Source: an uncultured Clostridia bacterium (GTDB taxonomy: Bacteria; Bacillota; Clostridia; Christensenellales; Borkfalkiaceae). From it: 64,000 nucleotides of DNA. How positions within the stretch are numbered: the first letter of the stretch is position 1; every line of letters starts with the position of its first letter. Shown piece after piece: positions 38,550 to 47,347 of the stretch. The position numbers and the translations under genes are program-made. The notes beneath the pieces are model-generated. The model was not told the DNA's origin. It saw only the letters and a program-made list of their open reading frames with translations, and did no database searches. Where the stretch lies: assembly GCA_947631925.1 (NCBI GenBank), contig CANRNE010000006.1:1-64000 (forward strand), written 5' to 3'.

Positions 38550-38858
38550 ATGAAAGAACTCACCCTTCTCTCCCGTGCGCCCAAGCTTGAATACGGGCTG
38601 GCGGGCGAGATTGATTCGGGCAATGCGGACGATTTTTATGCGGAAGTGTCGGAGCAGTTCCGCCTCGCCCCCGCGCCCCTCGTCTTTGACTGCGCCAAGC
38701 TCGAATTCATCGACAGCACGACGCTCGGGACCTTCGTCAAACTCTTGAAACTCGCCAAGGAGAACGGCTTTTCGCTCACGCTCAAACATCTCTCGCCCCG
38801 CCTCAAAAAGCTGTTCGTCATCTGTGCGCTCGACACCATCATGGAGATTGAAGAATGA
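38550..38858 (+). CDS. STAS-domain anti-anti-sigma factor (RsbV/SpoIIAA-like)
   Basis: LVFDCAKLEFIDSTTLGTFVKLLKLAK. Confidence 0.88.
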   Translation: MKELTLLSRAPKLEYGLAGEIDSGNADDFYAEVSEQFRLAPAPLVFDCAKLEFIDSTTLGTFVKLLKLAKENGFSLTLKHLSPRLKKLFVICALDTIMEIEE

Positions 38859-39205
38859 CCCTGCTCAAACTCTCAATTCCCTTGGGGAATGAAATTCTGA
38901 CAACGGTCCGCCTTGCGACGGGCGGCGTCTGTTCGCTCGCAGGGCTGGACATCGACCGCAGCGAGGACTGCAAACTCTGCATCACGGAGAGCCTTCTGCT
39001 CCTTCTGCATGCGGGCTATTCCGCGGCAAGGGTGGAATTTTCCCGCGAAGAGGGCCTTCTCGTCCGCGTGGAGGGCGAGGGAATGGGAACAGGCAAGGAG
39101 GGCGCGGAGACGGAGATTTCCGAAGCACTCCTCGGCGCGCTCGCGGGCAGCGTCTCGTTCGAGAGAAAGGACGGCGTCCTCACCGCCGTCATGCTCACAT
39201 TTTGA
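38855..39205 (+). CDS. RsbW-like protein with degenerate ATP-binding motifs
   Basis: VRLATGGVCSLAGLDIDRSEDCKLCITESLLLLLHAGY aligns with RsbW N-terminal half; N-box Asn and G-box missing. Confidence 0.65.
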   Translation: MTLLKLSIPLGNEILTTVRLATGGVCSLAGLDIDRSEDCKLCITESLLLLLHAGYSAARVEFSREEGLLVRVEGEGMGTGKEGAETEISEALLGALAGSVSFERKDGVLTAVMLTF

Positions 39206-39924
39206 TGGAAGAGCGGGAACTCTTTCAGCGGTACCGTGAGACGCGCGATGTTGCCCTGCGCAACGAAATCGCCGAGAAGTACCTGTATATCGCCGCCGTG
39301 CTCGCGAGGAAGTTCTCGGGGCTCGGTGTGGAATACGACGACTTGTATCAGGTCGCCGCGCTTGCGCTTGTCAAGGGTATCGACCGCTTCGACCCCGATG
39401 CGGGGGTCAAGTTCTCCACCTTCATCACGCCCACCGTCACGGGGGAGATTAAGAACTACTTCCGCGACCGTTCCCGCCTCGTCCATCTGCCGCGGCGGGT
39501 CGCAGAGCTCAAATCCAAACTCCGTCAGGCGGCGGAGACGCTCACCCTGCAGCTCGGGCGAAAGCCCACCGCAAAGGAGATTGCGGACGCGCTCGGCGTG
39601 ACGGAGGAAGAGGTCCTCGGCTGTATGGAGGCGGGGTCGACCATCTCCCTCGAGACGCCCGTCGGGGACGGCGAGGGAAGACTTGCCGACGTGCTCGGCG
39701 ACACTTCGGACGACTTTGACCGCTTCGAGACGCGGGACGCCGTGCGCACCGCCATCGGCGGACTGTCCGAGACGGAGCGCTTTCTCATCAAGCTCCGCTT
39801 CGGCGAAGAGCTCTCCCAGACGGAGACGGCGAGGCGCATGAACGTCTCCCAGATGTATGTCTCCCGCCTCGAGCGCAAGGTGCTCGACAAACTCCGCGAA
39901 GAGATTAAAAAGGGGATGGTATGA
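39205..39924 (+). CDS. SigB/SigF/SigG-type sigma-70 family sigma factor
   Basis: Regions 2, 3 and 4 present (YDDLYQVAALALVKGIDRFDP, FSTFITPTVTGEIKNYFRDRS, LSQTETARRMNVSQMYVSRLERKVL). Confidence 0.93.
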   Translation: MEERELFQRYRETRDVALRNEIAEKYLYIAAVLARKFSGLGVEYDDLYQVAALALVKGIDRFDPDAGVKFSTFITPTVTGEIKNYFRDRSRLVHLPRRVAELKSKLRQAAETLTLQLGRKPTAKEIADALGVTEEEVLGCMEAGSTISLETPVGDGEGRLADVLGDTSDDFDRFETRDAVRTAIGGLSETERFLIKLRFGEELSQTETARRMNVSQMYVSRLERKVLDKLREEIKKGMV

Positions 39925-40259
39925 TGGAAGAAAACGTCCGTGCCGTTCTCGAGAACATGTGCAGACAATTGCAGGAGGCGGTCTCCCCCGAAGTACTCTT
40001 CGACGCGAAGATGATTGCCCATGAACTGCTCGTCAACGCGCTTGCCTACGGCGGCGGGGTGGAGGCATTCTCCTTTGCCTTAGAGGGGGAGGAGGTGCGC
40101 ATCACTGTGCGGGGGAAGCGGGCATTCTGCCCGCCCGAGCACATTCCCCGTGCCGATGTCATGGCGGAGCACGGGCGGGGGCTCTACCTTGTCGAGGCGC
40201 TCTCCTGCCGCCGCGCCTATTCCGACCGCGAAGGTCTCAGCGTATTCATCAAAATTTAA
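39921..40259 (+). CDS. HATPase_c anti-sigma/serine kinase-like protein
   Basis: N-box HELLVNALAYGG and G-box HGRGLYLVEALS. Confidence 0.8.
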   Translation: MMEENVRAVLENMCRQLQEAVSPEVLFDAKMIAHELLVNALAYGGGVEAFSFALEGEEVRITVRGKRAFCPPEHIPRADVMAEHGRGLYLVEALSCRRAYSDREGLSVFIKI

Positions 40260-40271
40260 CTTCTTTGCATG

Positions 40272-40302
40272 AAAAAAGAGGAGCCGCAAAGCTCCTCTTT
40301 TT
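40272..40302. terminator. Bidirectional terminator between convergent genes
   Basis: AAAAAGAGGAGC-cgcaaa-GCTCCTCTTTTT. Confidence 0.85.
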
Positions 40303-40313
40303 GGTTATGTTTC

Positions 40314-42344
40314 TTACTTGCCGTTGATGTAATCGTAGACCTTGCCGAGCAGCTCGGAGGAGATGTGCGGACGAATCTTCGACAGGTAGATGAAGAACTT
40401 GTGGAAGAATTCCGAGTTATCTTCGCCGATGTTGTAGGTAGGAAGACCGAAGTCGCCGTACTTCTTGCCGATGAACAGGTCGCCGAATTCATTCTTTTCC
40501 TGTGCGGGAAGAGAGGTGAAGAAGGTGTCGTACACATAGGTGCCGTATGCCTCGGGCTGAGGTGCGGGCGCGGGTGCCGCGGGGGAGACGCTCGCGGGAG
40601 CGGCCTCTACGGCGGCGACGGGTGCGGGCGCGGGCGCGGGCGCTGCGGGGGCAGACGTGTCACCGGAGACGAGGGCAGCCATTCTCTGCTCGAAATCGCT
40701 CATCGGAGGTTCGGCGGGAGCGGGAGCCGCTGCGTCGGCGGGAGCTGCGGGTGCTGCAGGAGCGGGAGCCGCTGCGGGAGCCGTGTTCGTCGCGACGGGA
40801 TAGTAGATGGGCTGAATGTAGGGCTGGACATACGGCTTGCTCTGCGCGGGCTGCTGGTTGTAGGGGTTGGGCTGGCCGTAAGGTGCGGGCTGACCGTAGG
40901 GGTTCTGTCCATAGGGCGCGGGCTGGGCATACGGGTTCTGACCGTAAGGCGTGGGCTGCGCATAGGGCGGATATACGTTATAGATGGGCGCGGGCTGAGG
41001 TGCGGGCGCGGGGATGTTCACGATGATGGGAGAAGCCGCGGGCGCGGGCGTGGAGATGACCGTCGTGGGAGCTGCCGCAGGGGCGGTAGCAACCGTTGCG
41101 GGAGCAGCCGCAGGCGCCGTGCCGACGTTGTTGATGTAGACGGGCGCGAGGTGGTTGTGCGTGCCGGGTGCATCTTCGTCTTCATCATAGCTGTCGGAGA
41201 GGGCATTGACGAAGTCTCTTCTCGCCTTGCCGCGGGCGATGATTGCCGCCACGACAAAGAGGATGAGGAGCACGCCGCTCGCGATGACGAGGAGGAGAGC
41301 CTCAATGTAGAGCGTGTCGCCGTTCTTGAAGAATTCGACGAACCCGCCGCCCTCGATGGCGCCTTCCACTTCGGGGTTGAGAACTGCGGGTTCGCCTGCA
41401 ACGACAGCGCCGGAGACGACATAGCCGATGACAAAGAGGACGACGGTGACGAAGAGGAGCGCATAGCGCACGGCATCAAAGGTGTAGCCCTTCTTGGTCG
41501 CGGGACGGATGAAGGACACCACGCCGCAGAGCGCAGCGAGCGCGAAGAGGAGAACGGGGACGAATCTGCCGAATGCCTCCGCCGCGGTCACGCCTTCCGC
41601 AGTCAGGAAGTCGAAATAGCCTTCGGCGGTGATTTCACCCGCCTCGTTCGCCATGCCGACGACGGGGGTGGAAAGGAAGTTCACGATACCGCTCTTGAAA
41701 AGGCTCCCGGGCCAGACACAGGCAGCGCCGACGCCGAGGGTGAGCAAAAGGCCGATGACGCTCACGACGCCCGCGCCCTTATTCGCACCGATTGCCACGA
41801 CGGCAAGGCCGATGATGAGGAGCCCGACAAAGCAGAGGTGAAGGATATCGATGGTCTCCACTGCAGGAAGGATGAAAGGGTTGATAAGGCAACCGACATA
41901 TATCCAAGTATAACCTGCGGTGACGAGCACGGCGCTTGCGAGCGCACAGGCACGGGCAGACTTCTTGGAGCAGAGCGATACGACAAAGCAGATGATTGCC
42001 GCAACGACGGTGCCGCAGAGGAAAATGGGACGTGCATACATCAGGCAATTCCCGATGACTGCAAAGTCGAGACTTTCAAGCAACTCGGGCTTAAACATCG
42101 TTTCGAAGAAATACCAGATGTAGCCGAACAGCGAACCGTCGAGCGCCGCGGGAAGCGTAGTCGTGCCCTCGGGTGCAGCTTCGACGCCGAGCGCGAAGTA
42201 GTTGCATGCGAACAGTTTGATATTCGCAAGGACGGGCGTGAGCAGGCCGATGAACAGGCCGCCGAGCGCCAGAGCGAGGAAGATGGAAGTTGCCGTACGG
42301 TATGCAGCCGCATGGTAATTCCGGGTGTTTGCCGTGTCGTTCAT
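40314..42344 (-). CDS. Polytopic membrane protein with Pro/Ala/Tyr/Gln-rich repetitive region and conserved-looking C-terminal domain
   Basis: Multiple TM segments, then AP-rich and (Y)GQNPYAQPAPYGQ repeats, then YDTFFTSLPAQEKNEFGDLFIGKKYGDFGLPTYNIGEDN... Confidence 0.8.
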   Translation of the reverse strand: MNDTANTRNYHAAAYRTATSIFLALALGGLFIGLLTPVLANIKLFACNYFALGVEAAPEGTTTLPAALDGSLFGYIWYFFETMFKPELLESLDFAVIGNCLMYARPIFLCGTVVAAIICFVVSLCSKKSARACALASAVLVTAGYTWIYVGCLINPFILPAVETIDILHLCFVGLLIIGLAVVAIGANKGAGVVSVIGLLLTLGVGAACVWPGSLFKSGIVNFLSTPVVGMANEAGEITAEGYFDFLTAEGVTAAEAFGRFVPVLLFALAALCGVVSFIRPATKKGYTFDAVRYALLFVTVVLFVIGYVVSGAVVAGEPAVLNPEVEGAIEGGGFVEFFKNGDTLYIEALLLVIASGVLLILFVVAAIIARGKARRDFVNALSDSYDEDEDAPGTHNHLAPVYINNVGTAPAAAPATVATAPAAAPTTVISTPAPAASPIIVNIPAPAPQPAPIYNVYPPYAQPTPYGQNPYAQPAPYGQNPYGQPAPYGQPNPYNQQPAQSKPYVQPYIQPIYYPVATNTAPAAAPAPAAPAAPADAAAPAPAEPPMSDFEQRMAALVSGDTSAPAAPAPAPAPVAAVEAAPASVSPAAPAPAPQPEAYGTYVYDTFFTSLPAQEKNEFGDLFIGKKYGDFGLPTYNIGEDNSEFFHKFFIYLSKIRPHISSELLGKVYDYINGK

Positions 42345-42575
42345 AACGAAACCTCCGAAGTTTTCCTTATGGAAAACCAACTTAACGGCTTTATTATATC
42401 ACGAAACTTTTTCCCTGTCAACACCCGCGGAGAAAAAATAAGAATACTTTTTCATTTTCTTTCCGATTTTTTTGCACTTTCCCGCGGGGCGCCGTTTGCC
42501 GCTTGCCAATCGGGGAAAAAATATGGTATAATTCTGGGGAAAATAACCTCGGATAAAACGGAAGGACGGACGGAC

Positions 42576-43853
42576 ATGGACCATTCGCATGAGAGAACAA
42601 AAAAATGGCTGGCGGCGGGCATCGCCGCGTGCCTCGGCGTGGCGGCATGCTTTACCGCGGGATATTATGCGCGTTTCCTTGCTTTTGACGGCCGCACGCG
42701 CAGTCTCCTCTGGGCCATCGAGACGGCGGAGAGCCGCTACTACAAGGAGGTGGACGAGGACAAACTCTTCGAGGACCTCTTCTCCGCCTTCAACCTCGAC
42801 CCCTATTCGGGCTACTACCCAAAGGTGGAGTACGAAGAGCAGATGTCCGCGGATGCGGGCAACCGTGCGGGCGTGGGGGTCTCCGTCACCAACGTGGGCG
42901 GCACGGCGGTTTTATACAGCGTGTACGGCAATTCTCCCGCCGAGCATGCGGGACTTCGCACGGGAATGACTATCTTCGGCGTGGGAAGTTCCGAAGAGGA
43001 GATAGCCTCGGGCACGCCCGCGGAACTTGCCTCCAGACTGCAATCCTCGCTTGCGGGAGAGCCGCTCTATGTGCGCTGCGGCTTCGGAGAGGGGAAAGTT
43101 TACGAAGTCGTCCCGGGGAGCTACCGCACGTCCTACTGCCTGTATGCGGATGCGGACGGGGCGGTGCGCTTCGACCCCGCGACCCTGCAGCCCTTCTCCG
43201 TTCCCTTTGAGACGCTCCCGTTGCCCGAACACACCGCATATATCCGCCTCACATCCTTCCGCGGCACGGCGGCGGAGGAGATGAAGGCATGCCTTACCCG
43301 CATGCGGGAAGGAGGAAACACCGACCTCATCCTCGATTTGCGTTCCAACGGCGGCGGCGCGATGGACATCGCAAGTAAAATTGCGGGGCTCTTTGCCAAG
43401 GACGCGCAGGGAAAGTCTCCCATCGTGGCGACGGCGCGCTACCGCAGCGGCTACGAGCGGAATTTCCGCGCGCCCGAGAACACATATTATGATTATTTCA
43501 CGCAAAATTCCCGCATCCGCGTGCTGGCAGATGCGGGGACGGCGTCCGCGTCCGAATGCCTCATCGGCTCCATGATTTCCTACGGAACGGTGACGGAGGA
43601 CGATTTATATATCGTGGACGGCGCAAACGGCGCCAGGACGTACGGGAAGGGCATCATGCAGAGCTATTATTTTGACGGGCAGGGCAACAGCCTCAAGCTC
43701 ACCGTCGCCGAGATTTTCTGGCCGAACGGCACGAGCATCCACGGGAAGGGAATTTTTGCCGCGGACGAGGCGCACGCCGTTCCTTACGACGGGATTCCCC
43801 GTGAGCACGACGCCTTTTTGTCCGAATTTTTCGCGCGGATTACCCTTGCGTGA
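42576..43853 (+). CDS. S41 family C-terminal processing peptidase
   Basis: PDZ-like region, LILDLRSNGGGAM, GTASASECLIG, GKGIMQ; start set at MDHSHERTKKW. Confidence 0.9.
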   Translation: MDHSHERTKKWLAAGIAACLGVAACFTAGYYARFLAFDGRTRSLLWAIETAESRYYKEVDEDKLFEDLFSAFNLDPYSGYYPKVEYEEQMSADAGNRAGVGVSVTNVGGTAVLYSVYGNSPAEHAGLRTGMTIFGVGSSEEEIASGTPAELASRLQSSLAGEPLYVRCGFGEGKVYEVVPGSYRTSYCLYADADGAVRFDPATLQPFSVPFETLPLPEHTAYIRLTSFRGTAAEEMKACLTRMREGGNTDLILDLRSNGGGAMDIASKIAGLFAKDAQGKSPIVATARYRSGYERNFRAPENTYYDYFTQNSRIRVLADAGTASASECLIGSMISYGTVTEDDLYIVDGANGARTYGKGIMQSYYFDGQGNSLKLTVAEIFWPNGTSIHGKGIFAADEAHAVPYDGIPREHDAFLSEFFARITLA

Positions 43854-44073
43854 CCCGTTTTAAGTACTCTTCGAGCACGCCGACCCCCTGTTCGGGTCGG
43901 CTCTCTTTTTGGCTTTTTGAGGGGGCATCCTCGGACATGGGTGCCTCCTTTTTCGTGAAAGACAGCAAAAGGTCCCGATTTTTGCGATAAAAATCGAGGA
44001 AGGCGTTCATGCGGCCCTCAAGCGCGGGGTCCTGCATGGCGAAGAGAAAGAAGAGAAGAATGAGATTTTCCAT
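43840..44073 (-). CDS. Hypothetical small protein
   Basis: 77 aa ORF, N-terminal hydrophobic stretch. Confidence 0.4.
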   Translation of the reverse strand: MENLILLFFLFAMQDPALEGRMNAFLDFYRKNRDLLLSFTKKEAPMSEDAPSKSQKESRPEQGVGVLEEYLKRVTQG

Positions 44074-44135
44074 GTCCTATCCTATGCGAGGGGCAATTTC
44101 CGCGTTCCCCTCATACAATGTCATGGGAGGCAAAT

Positions 44136-44399
44136 ATGGGTGATTTTGCAAGTTTTACGCCGTCGGGAAAATCGGACGACGCATGGAAGCGGGAGGCGGA
44201 GGACATCGTCCGCGCCTATGCGGGCAAGAGCGAGGGGGAACTCGTCGAGGCCATCTATCGCCGCGCGGTGGAGGGAAGGCGGGCGGGAACGCTCACCGAC
44301 GAGCAAATCGACGTATTTTACGCACAGTTTGCGCCCATGCTCAACGCCGTCAAGCGCAAACGCCTTGAAAAAATCATCGCCGAGCTCAAAAAGTTATAA
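44136..44399 (+). CDS. Hypothetical small protein
   Basis: 87 aa from ATG after GGGAGGC RBS; CATACAAT (sigma-E -10-like) 16 bp upstream of the start. Confidence 0.55.
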   Translation: MGDFASFTPSGKSDDAWKREAEDIVRAYAGKSEGELVEAIYRRAVEGRRAGTLTDEQIDVFYAQFAPMLNAVKRKRLEKIIAELKKL

Positions 44400-45506
44400 C
44401 TTCTTGAGGGCGCCGACGAGCGCATTGACTTCCCGCATGCTCTGCAGGGGAGAAAATGACGCGCGCACGAGGCCGTCGGGGAAGGTGCCGAGCGCCCTGT
44501 GGGCGAGCGGCGCGCAGTGCAGTCCCGCGCGCACGGCGATGTCAAAGCGGTCGGAGAGCAGGGCGGCGACCTCTTCGGAGGGGAGCGTTCTATGGCGAAA
44601 GGCGGCAATTCCGCACGCATTGGGCGTGAAGAAGGGCTCGTAGCCGAGGACGAGGAGGGCGGAGCGCAGGGACGCGGTGAGGCGGAGGAGGTTTTCTCCC
44701 CCGCTCCGCAGCTTCGTGCGTGCAAAGATGGCGCCCTCGAAGAGGGACACGATGGCGGGATAGGAGAGCGTCCCCGCCTCGAGACGGTCGGGATAGAAGG
44801 CGGGCATGTCGAAGTTGTAGCTCTCGCTGCCCGTTCCCCCGAAGAGGACGGGCTCGGGGTCGACGCGGTCGGAAAAGAGCAGCGCCGCGGCCCCCTGCAT
44901 GGCATACAGCCCCTTGTGCCCCGCGACGGCGAGGGCGTCCAGCCCGCATTTCTTCATGTCGATGGGGATGTGCCCCGCTGCCTGTGCGCCGTCCGCAAAG
45001 AGAAGGATGTGCGCGGGAAGGGCGGCACGGATGGCATGTAAATCGGGCGCCGTGCCCGTGACGTTGGAGGCCGCAGTCACGAGACAGACGCGCGTGTTCG
45101 GCCTTACGCGGGCGGCAAAGTCCTCCGCGTGCAGCCGCCTGTCTTCCCCCAAGGGGACGACGTCGTACTCCACCCCGCGCGTCTTTTTGAGATGCTCGAG
45201 GGGTCGGAGGACGGAATTGTGTTCGAGGCAGGAACAGAGGGCGTGGTCGCCCGCCTTCAGCGTCCCCAAAATGGCGATGTTGAGCGCCTCGGTACAGCTC
45301 CGCGTGAAGACGACCCGCTCGTAGCCGTACCCCGAGAAGAGCTCGGAGAGCAGATTTCTGCAAGCAAAGACGCGTTCGGCGAGCGCGAGGGAGAGGCGGT
45401 GCCCGCTTCTCCCCGGGTTGGCACAGCAGCGCAGGGAAGCGAGGACGGCATTGGAGACGGAGGCGGGCTTAAAACCGCCCGTCGCGGCGTTGTCGAGATA
45501 AATCAT
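44394..45506 (-). CDS. Class V aminotransferase / cysteine desulfurase family
   Basis: MIYLDNAATGG, HNSVLRPLEHL, ADGAQAAGHIPIDM, AGHKGLY. Confidence 0.9.
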   Translation of the reverse strand: MIYLDNAATGGFKPASVSNAVLASLRCCANPGRSGHRLSLALAERVFACRNLLSELFSGYGYERVVFTRSCTEALNIAILGTLKAGDHALCSCLEHNSVLRPLEHLKKTRGVEYDVVPLGEDRRLHAEDFAARVRPNTRVCLVTAASNVTGTAPDLHAIRAALPAHILLFADGAQAAGHIPIDMKKCGLDALAVAGHKGLYAMQGAAALLFSDRVDPEPVLFGGTGSESYNFDMPAFYPDRLEAGTLSYPAIVSLFEGAIFARTKLRSGGENLLRLTASLRSALLVLGYEPFFTPNACGIAAFRHRTLPSEEVAALLSDRFDIAVRAGLHCAPLAHRALGTFPDGLVRASFSPLQSMREVNALVGALKKL

Positions 45507-45557
45507 GACGGCCTCCCGAGAAAGGATACAGTATTATACGAGGAAGAAAAGACAATC

Positions 45558-45779
45558 ATGACGGTTTTAGCGGTATTCAAGTCCCGTGCGCAGGCGCTCG
45601 ACTTCATTCATGCGGTGCGCGGCGTCGGAATTTGCGCACAGGCGGTGTCCACGCCCAAGGAAGCGGGCGTCGGTTGCGGCATCTCCGTGCGCTTTGACGA
45701 GCGGTTTTTTGAGCGCGCGAAGTTCGTGCTGTCCAAAAAAAGTTACTCCTCCTTTGTCGGATTCTTGCGGACGGGGTGA
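45558..45779 (+). CDS. DUF3343 (putative Se/S carrier-like) protein
   Basis: MTVLAVFKSRAQALDFIHAVRGVGICAQAVSTPKEAGVGCGISVRF. Confidence 0.75.
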   Translation: MTVLAVFKSRAQALDFIHAVRGVGICAQAVSTPKEAGVGCGISVRFDERFFERAKFVLSKKSYSSFVGFLRTG

Positions 45780-45819
45780 AATTCTTGCGTTTTTTCCCAA
45801 AATATGCTACAATGCACGT

Positions 45820-46443
45820 ATGAGCACACAAGCAATTTTAGAGGAACTTCTGCGGCTGTACCCCGACGCCAAGCCCGCCCTGCGCTATTCTTCGCCCTAC
45901 GAACTGCTCGTCGCCGTCATCTTGTCGGCGCAGTGCACGGACGAGCGGGTGAACAAGGTGACCGCAGAGCTCTTCAAAGAGCACAACACGCCCGAGACCA
46001 TGCTCCGGCTGGGACAGGAAGAGCTCGAGCGGGCGATTTACTCCTGCGGGTTCTACCGCAACAAGGCGGCGCACATTCTCTCCGCCTCGCGGGACATCGT
46101 GGAAAAATTCGGCGGCGAGGTGCCCTCCACGCTCTCCGACCTGCAGACGCTCGCGGGCGTGGGCAGAAAGACGGCAAACGTCGTCTACTCCGTCGCATTC
46201 GGCGGGGACGCTATCGCCGTGGATACCCACGTGTTCCGCGTCGCCAACCGCTTGGGGCTGGCTTCGGGCAAGACGCCCGAGGCGGTCGAGGAGGGCCTGA
46301 TGCGGGCGATTCCCAAAAATCTGTGGTCGAAGGCGCATCACCTCCTCATCTGGCACGGGCGGCTGGTCTGCCATTCACAGCGGCCGGACTGCAAATCGTG
46401 CACGCTGGCTCCCTGTTGCCGCTATCGGGCGGACAATCCTTGA
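45820..46443 (+). CDS. nth: Endonuclease III
   Basis: HhH LAGVGRKTANVV and 4Fe-4S CxxxxxxCxxCxxxxxC. Confidence 0.94.
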   Translation: MSTQAILEELLRLYPDAKPALRYSSPYELLVAVILSAQCTDERVNKVTAELFKEHNTPETMLRLGQEELERAIYSCGFYRNKAAHILSASRDIVEKFGGEVPSTLSDLQTLAGVGRKTANVVYSVAFGGDAIAVDTHVFRVANRLGLASGKTPEAVEEGLMRAIPKNLWSKAHHLLIWHGRLVCHSQRPDCKSCTLAPCCRYRADNP

Positions 46444-46499
46444 AATTTTGCGTATGAAAACCTCTTGTTTCGGGCAAAACCCTTGCAGGAGGTTTTTTT

Positions 46500-46694
46500 A
46501 TGACCAATTTGACCGCAAAGGATTTGGACGTGCTCGTCCACGTACTCACGGGAGAGGAGATGGCCTGCAAAAAGGCAAGAATTTACGCAAACACCCTGAC
46601 GGACGCCGCGCTCGCGGCAGAGATGCAAGAGATTGCCGCCCTGCACGAACAGCGCTTCGTCGCGCTCACGCAGATGATGGGAGGCCGCGCATGA
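46500..46694 (+). CDS. Small protein, possibly spore-coat associated
   Basis: 64 aa helical ORF with strong RBS, directly before a coat-like gene. Confidence 0.5.
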   Translation: MTNLTAKDLDVLVHVLTGEEMACKKARIYANTLTDAALAAEMQEIAALHEQRFVALTQMMGGRA

Positions 46695-46981
46695 AACTTT
46701 CGAAAAAGGACACGACCCTCAACGAACAGGACGCCCTGCAGGACCTTCTCGACTGCGAGAAACTGCTCATGAACTACTACGCCGTCGCGCTCACGGAGGG
46801 CAGCTCCGTTCCCTTCCGCAAGCAGATTCTCAAGCACTACACCGCCCATGCGGAGACGCAGTTCCGCGTCTTTGAACAGATGCTCGACCGCGGCTACTAT
46901 GAGGTACAGCCCGCGCCCAAGATGGCAATCGACCAGAACGTCGAAAAGTTCGACAAAATCAAGAAGCAACTCGCTATTTAA
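46691..46981 (+). CDS. CotF-like spore coat protein
   Basis: LNEQDALQDLLDCEKLLMNYYAVALTEGSSVPFRKQILKHYTAHAETQFRVFEQMLDRGYYEVQ. Confidence 0.65.
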   Translation: MKLSKKDTTLNEQDALQDLLDCEKLLMNYYAVALTEGSSVPFRKQILKHYTAHAETQFRVFEQMLDRGYYEVQPAPKMAIDQNVEKFDKIKKQLAI

Positions 46982-46991
46982 GGGGGAAAGG

Positions 46992-47093
46992 ATGGCAAAG
47001 AAGAAAAAGAAGAAGATGCACCCCGCAAATCCCAACTTCTGCATGATACAGCCGAACCCCGATGAAGACATTCCCTCTTCGGGACAGTCGTAA
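46992..47093 (+). CDS. Very small Lys-rich ORF
   Basis: MAKKKKKKMHPANPNFCMIQPNPDEDIPSSGQS with AGGGGG RBS. Confidence 0.35.
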   Translation: MAKKKKKKMHPANPNFCMIQPNPDEDIPSSGQS

Positions 47094-47118
47094 ATTGTAG
47101 AAAAAACGTTTTTTAAGT

Positions 47119-47162
47119 CCCATGGCGCGGGCCGCGCAAGCGGCCCGCGCCATGGGATATTT
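47119..47162 (+). terminator. Intrinsic terminator with very strong stem
   Basis: CCCATGGCGCGGGCCGC-gcaa-GCGGCCCGCGCCATGGG followed by ATATTTTT. Confidence 0.8.
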
Positions 47163-47347
47163 TTGGCAATTTTTGTCGCTTTTCCGTAAAAAATCGCAAA
47201 AAATCGTTTATTTCGATAAAATTCGAAATAAAAAATCGCGGCAAGAATCTGAAGTTTTCGCACGTTTTTTTGTGAAAATCCGCAAAAACCGTTGCCAAGC
47301 CCCGCGGGATATTGTATAATAAATTTATCTGAATTTAAGGGGCATAT

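Noticed and set aside
40790-41020. Noncoding tandem repeats
   Set aside because: They encode the in-frame YGQNPYAQPAPYGQ protein repeats of the 40314-42344 gene.
40269-42575. N-terminal ~770 codons of the 1194-aa plus-strand ORF
   Set aside because: Antisense to the repeat-rich membrane protein; the real S41 peptidase starts at 42576 below a TATAAT promoter, and the low-complexity Gly/Arg stretches mirror the Pro/Ala repeats.
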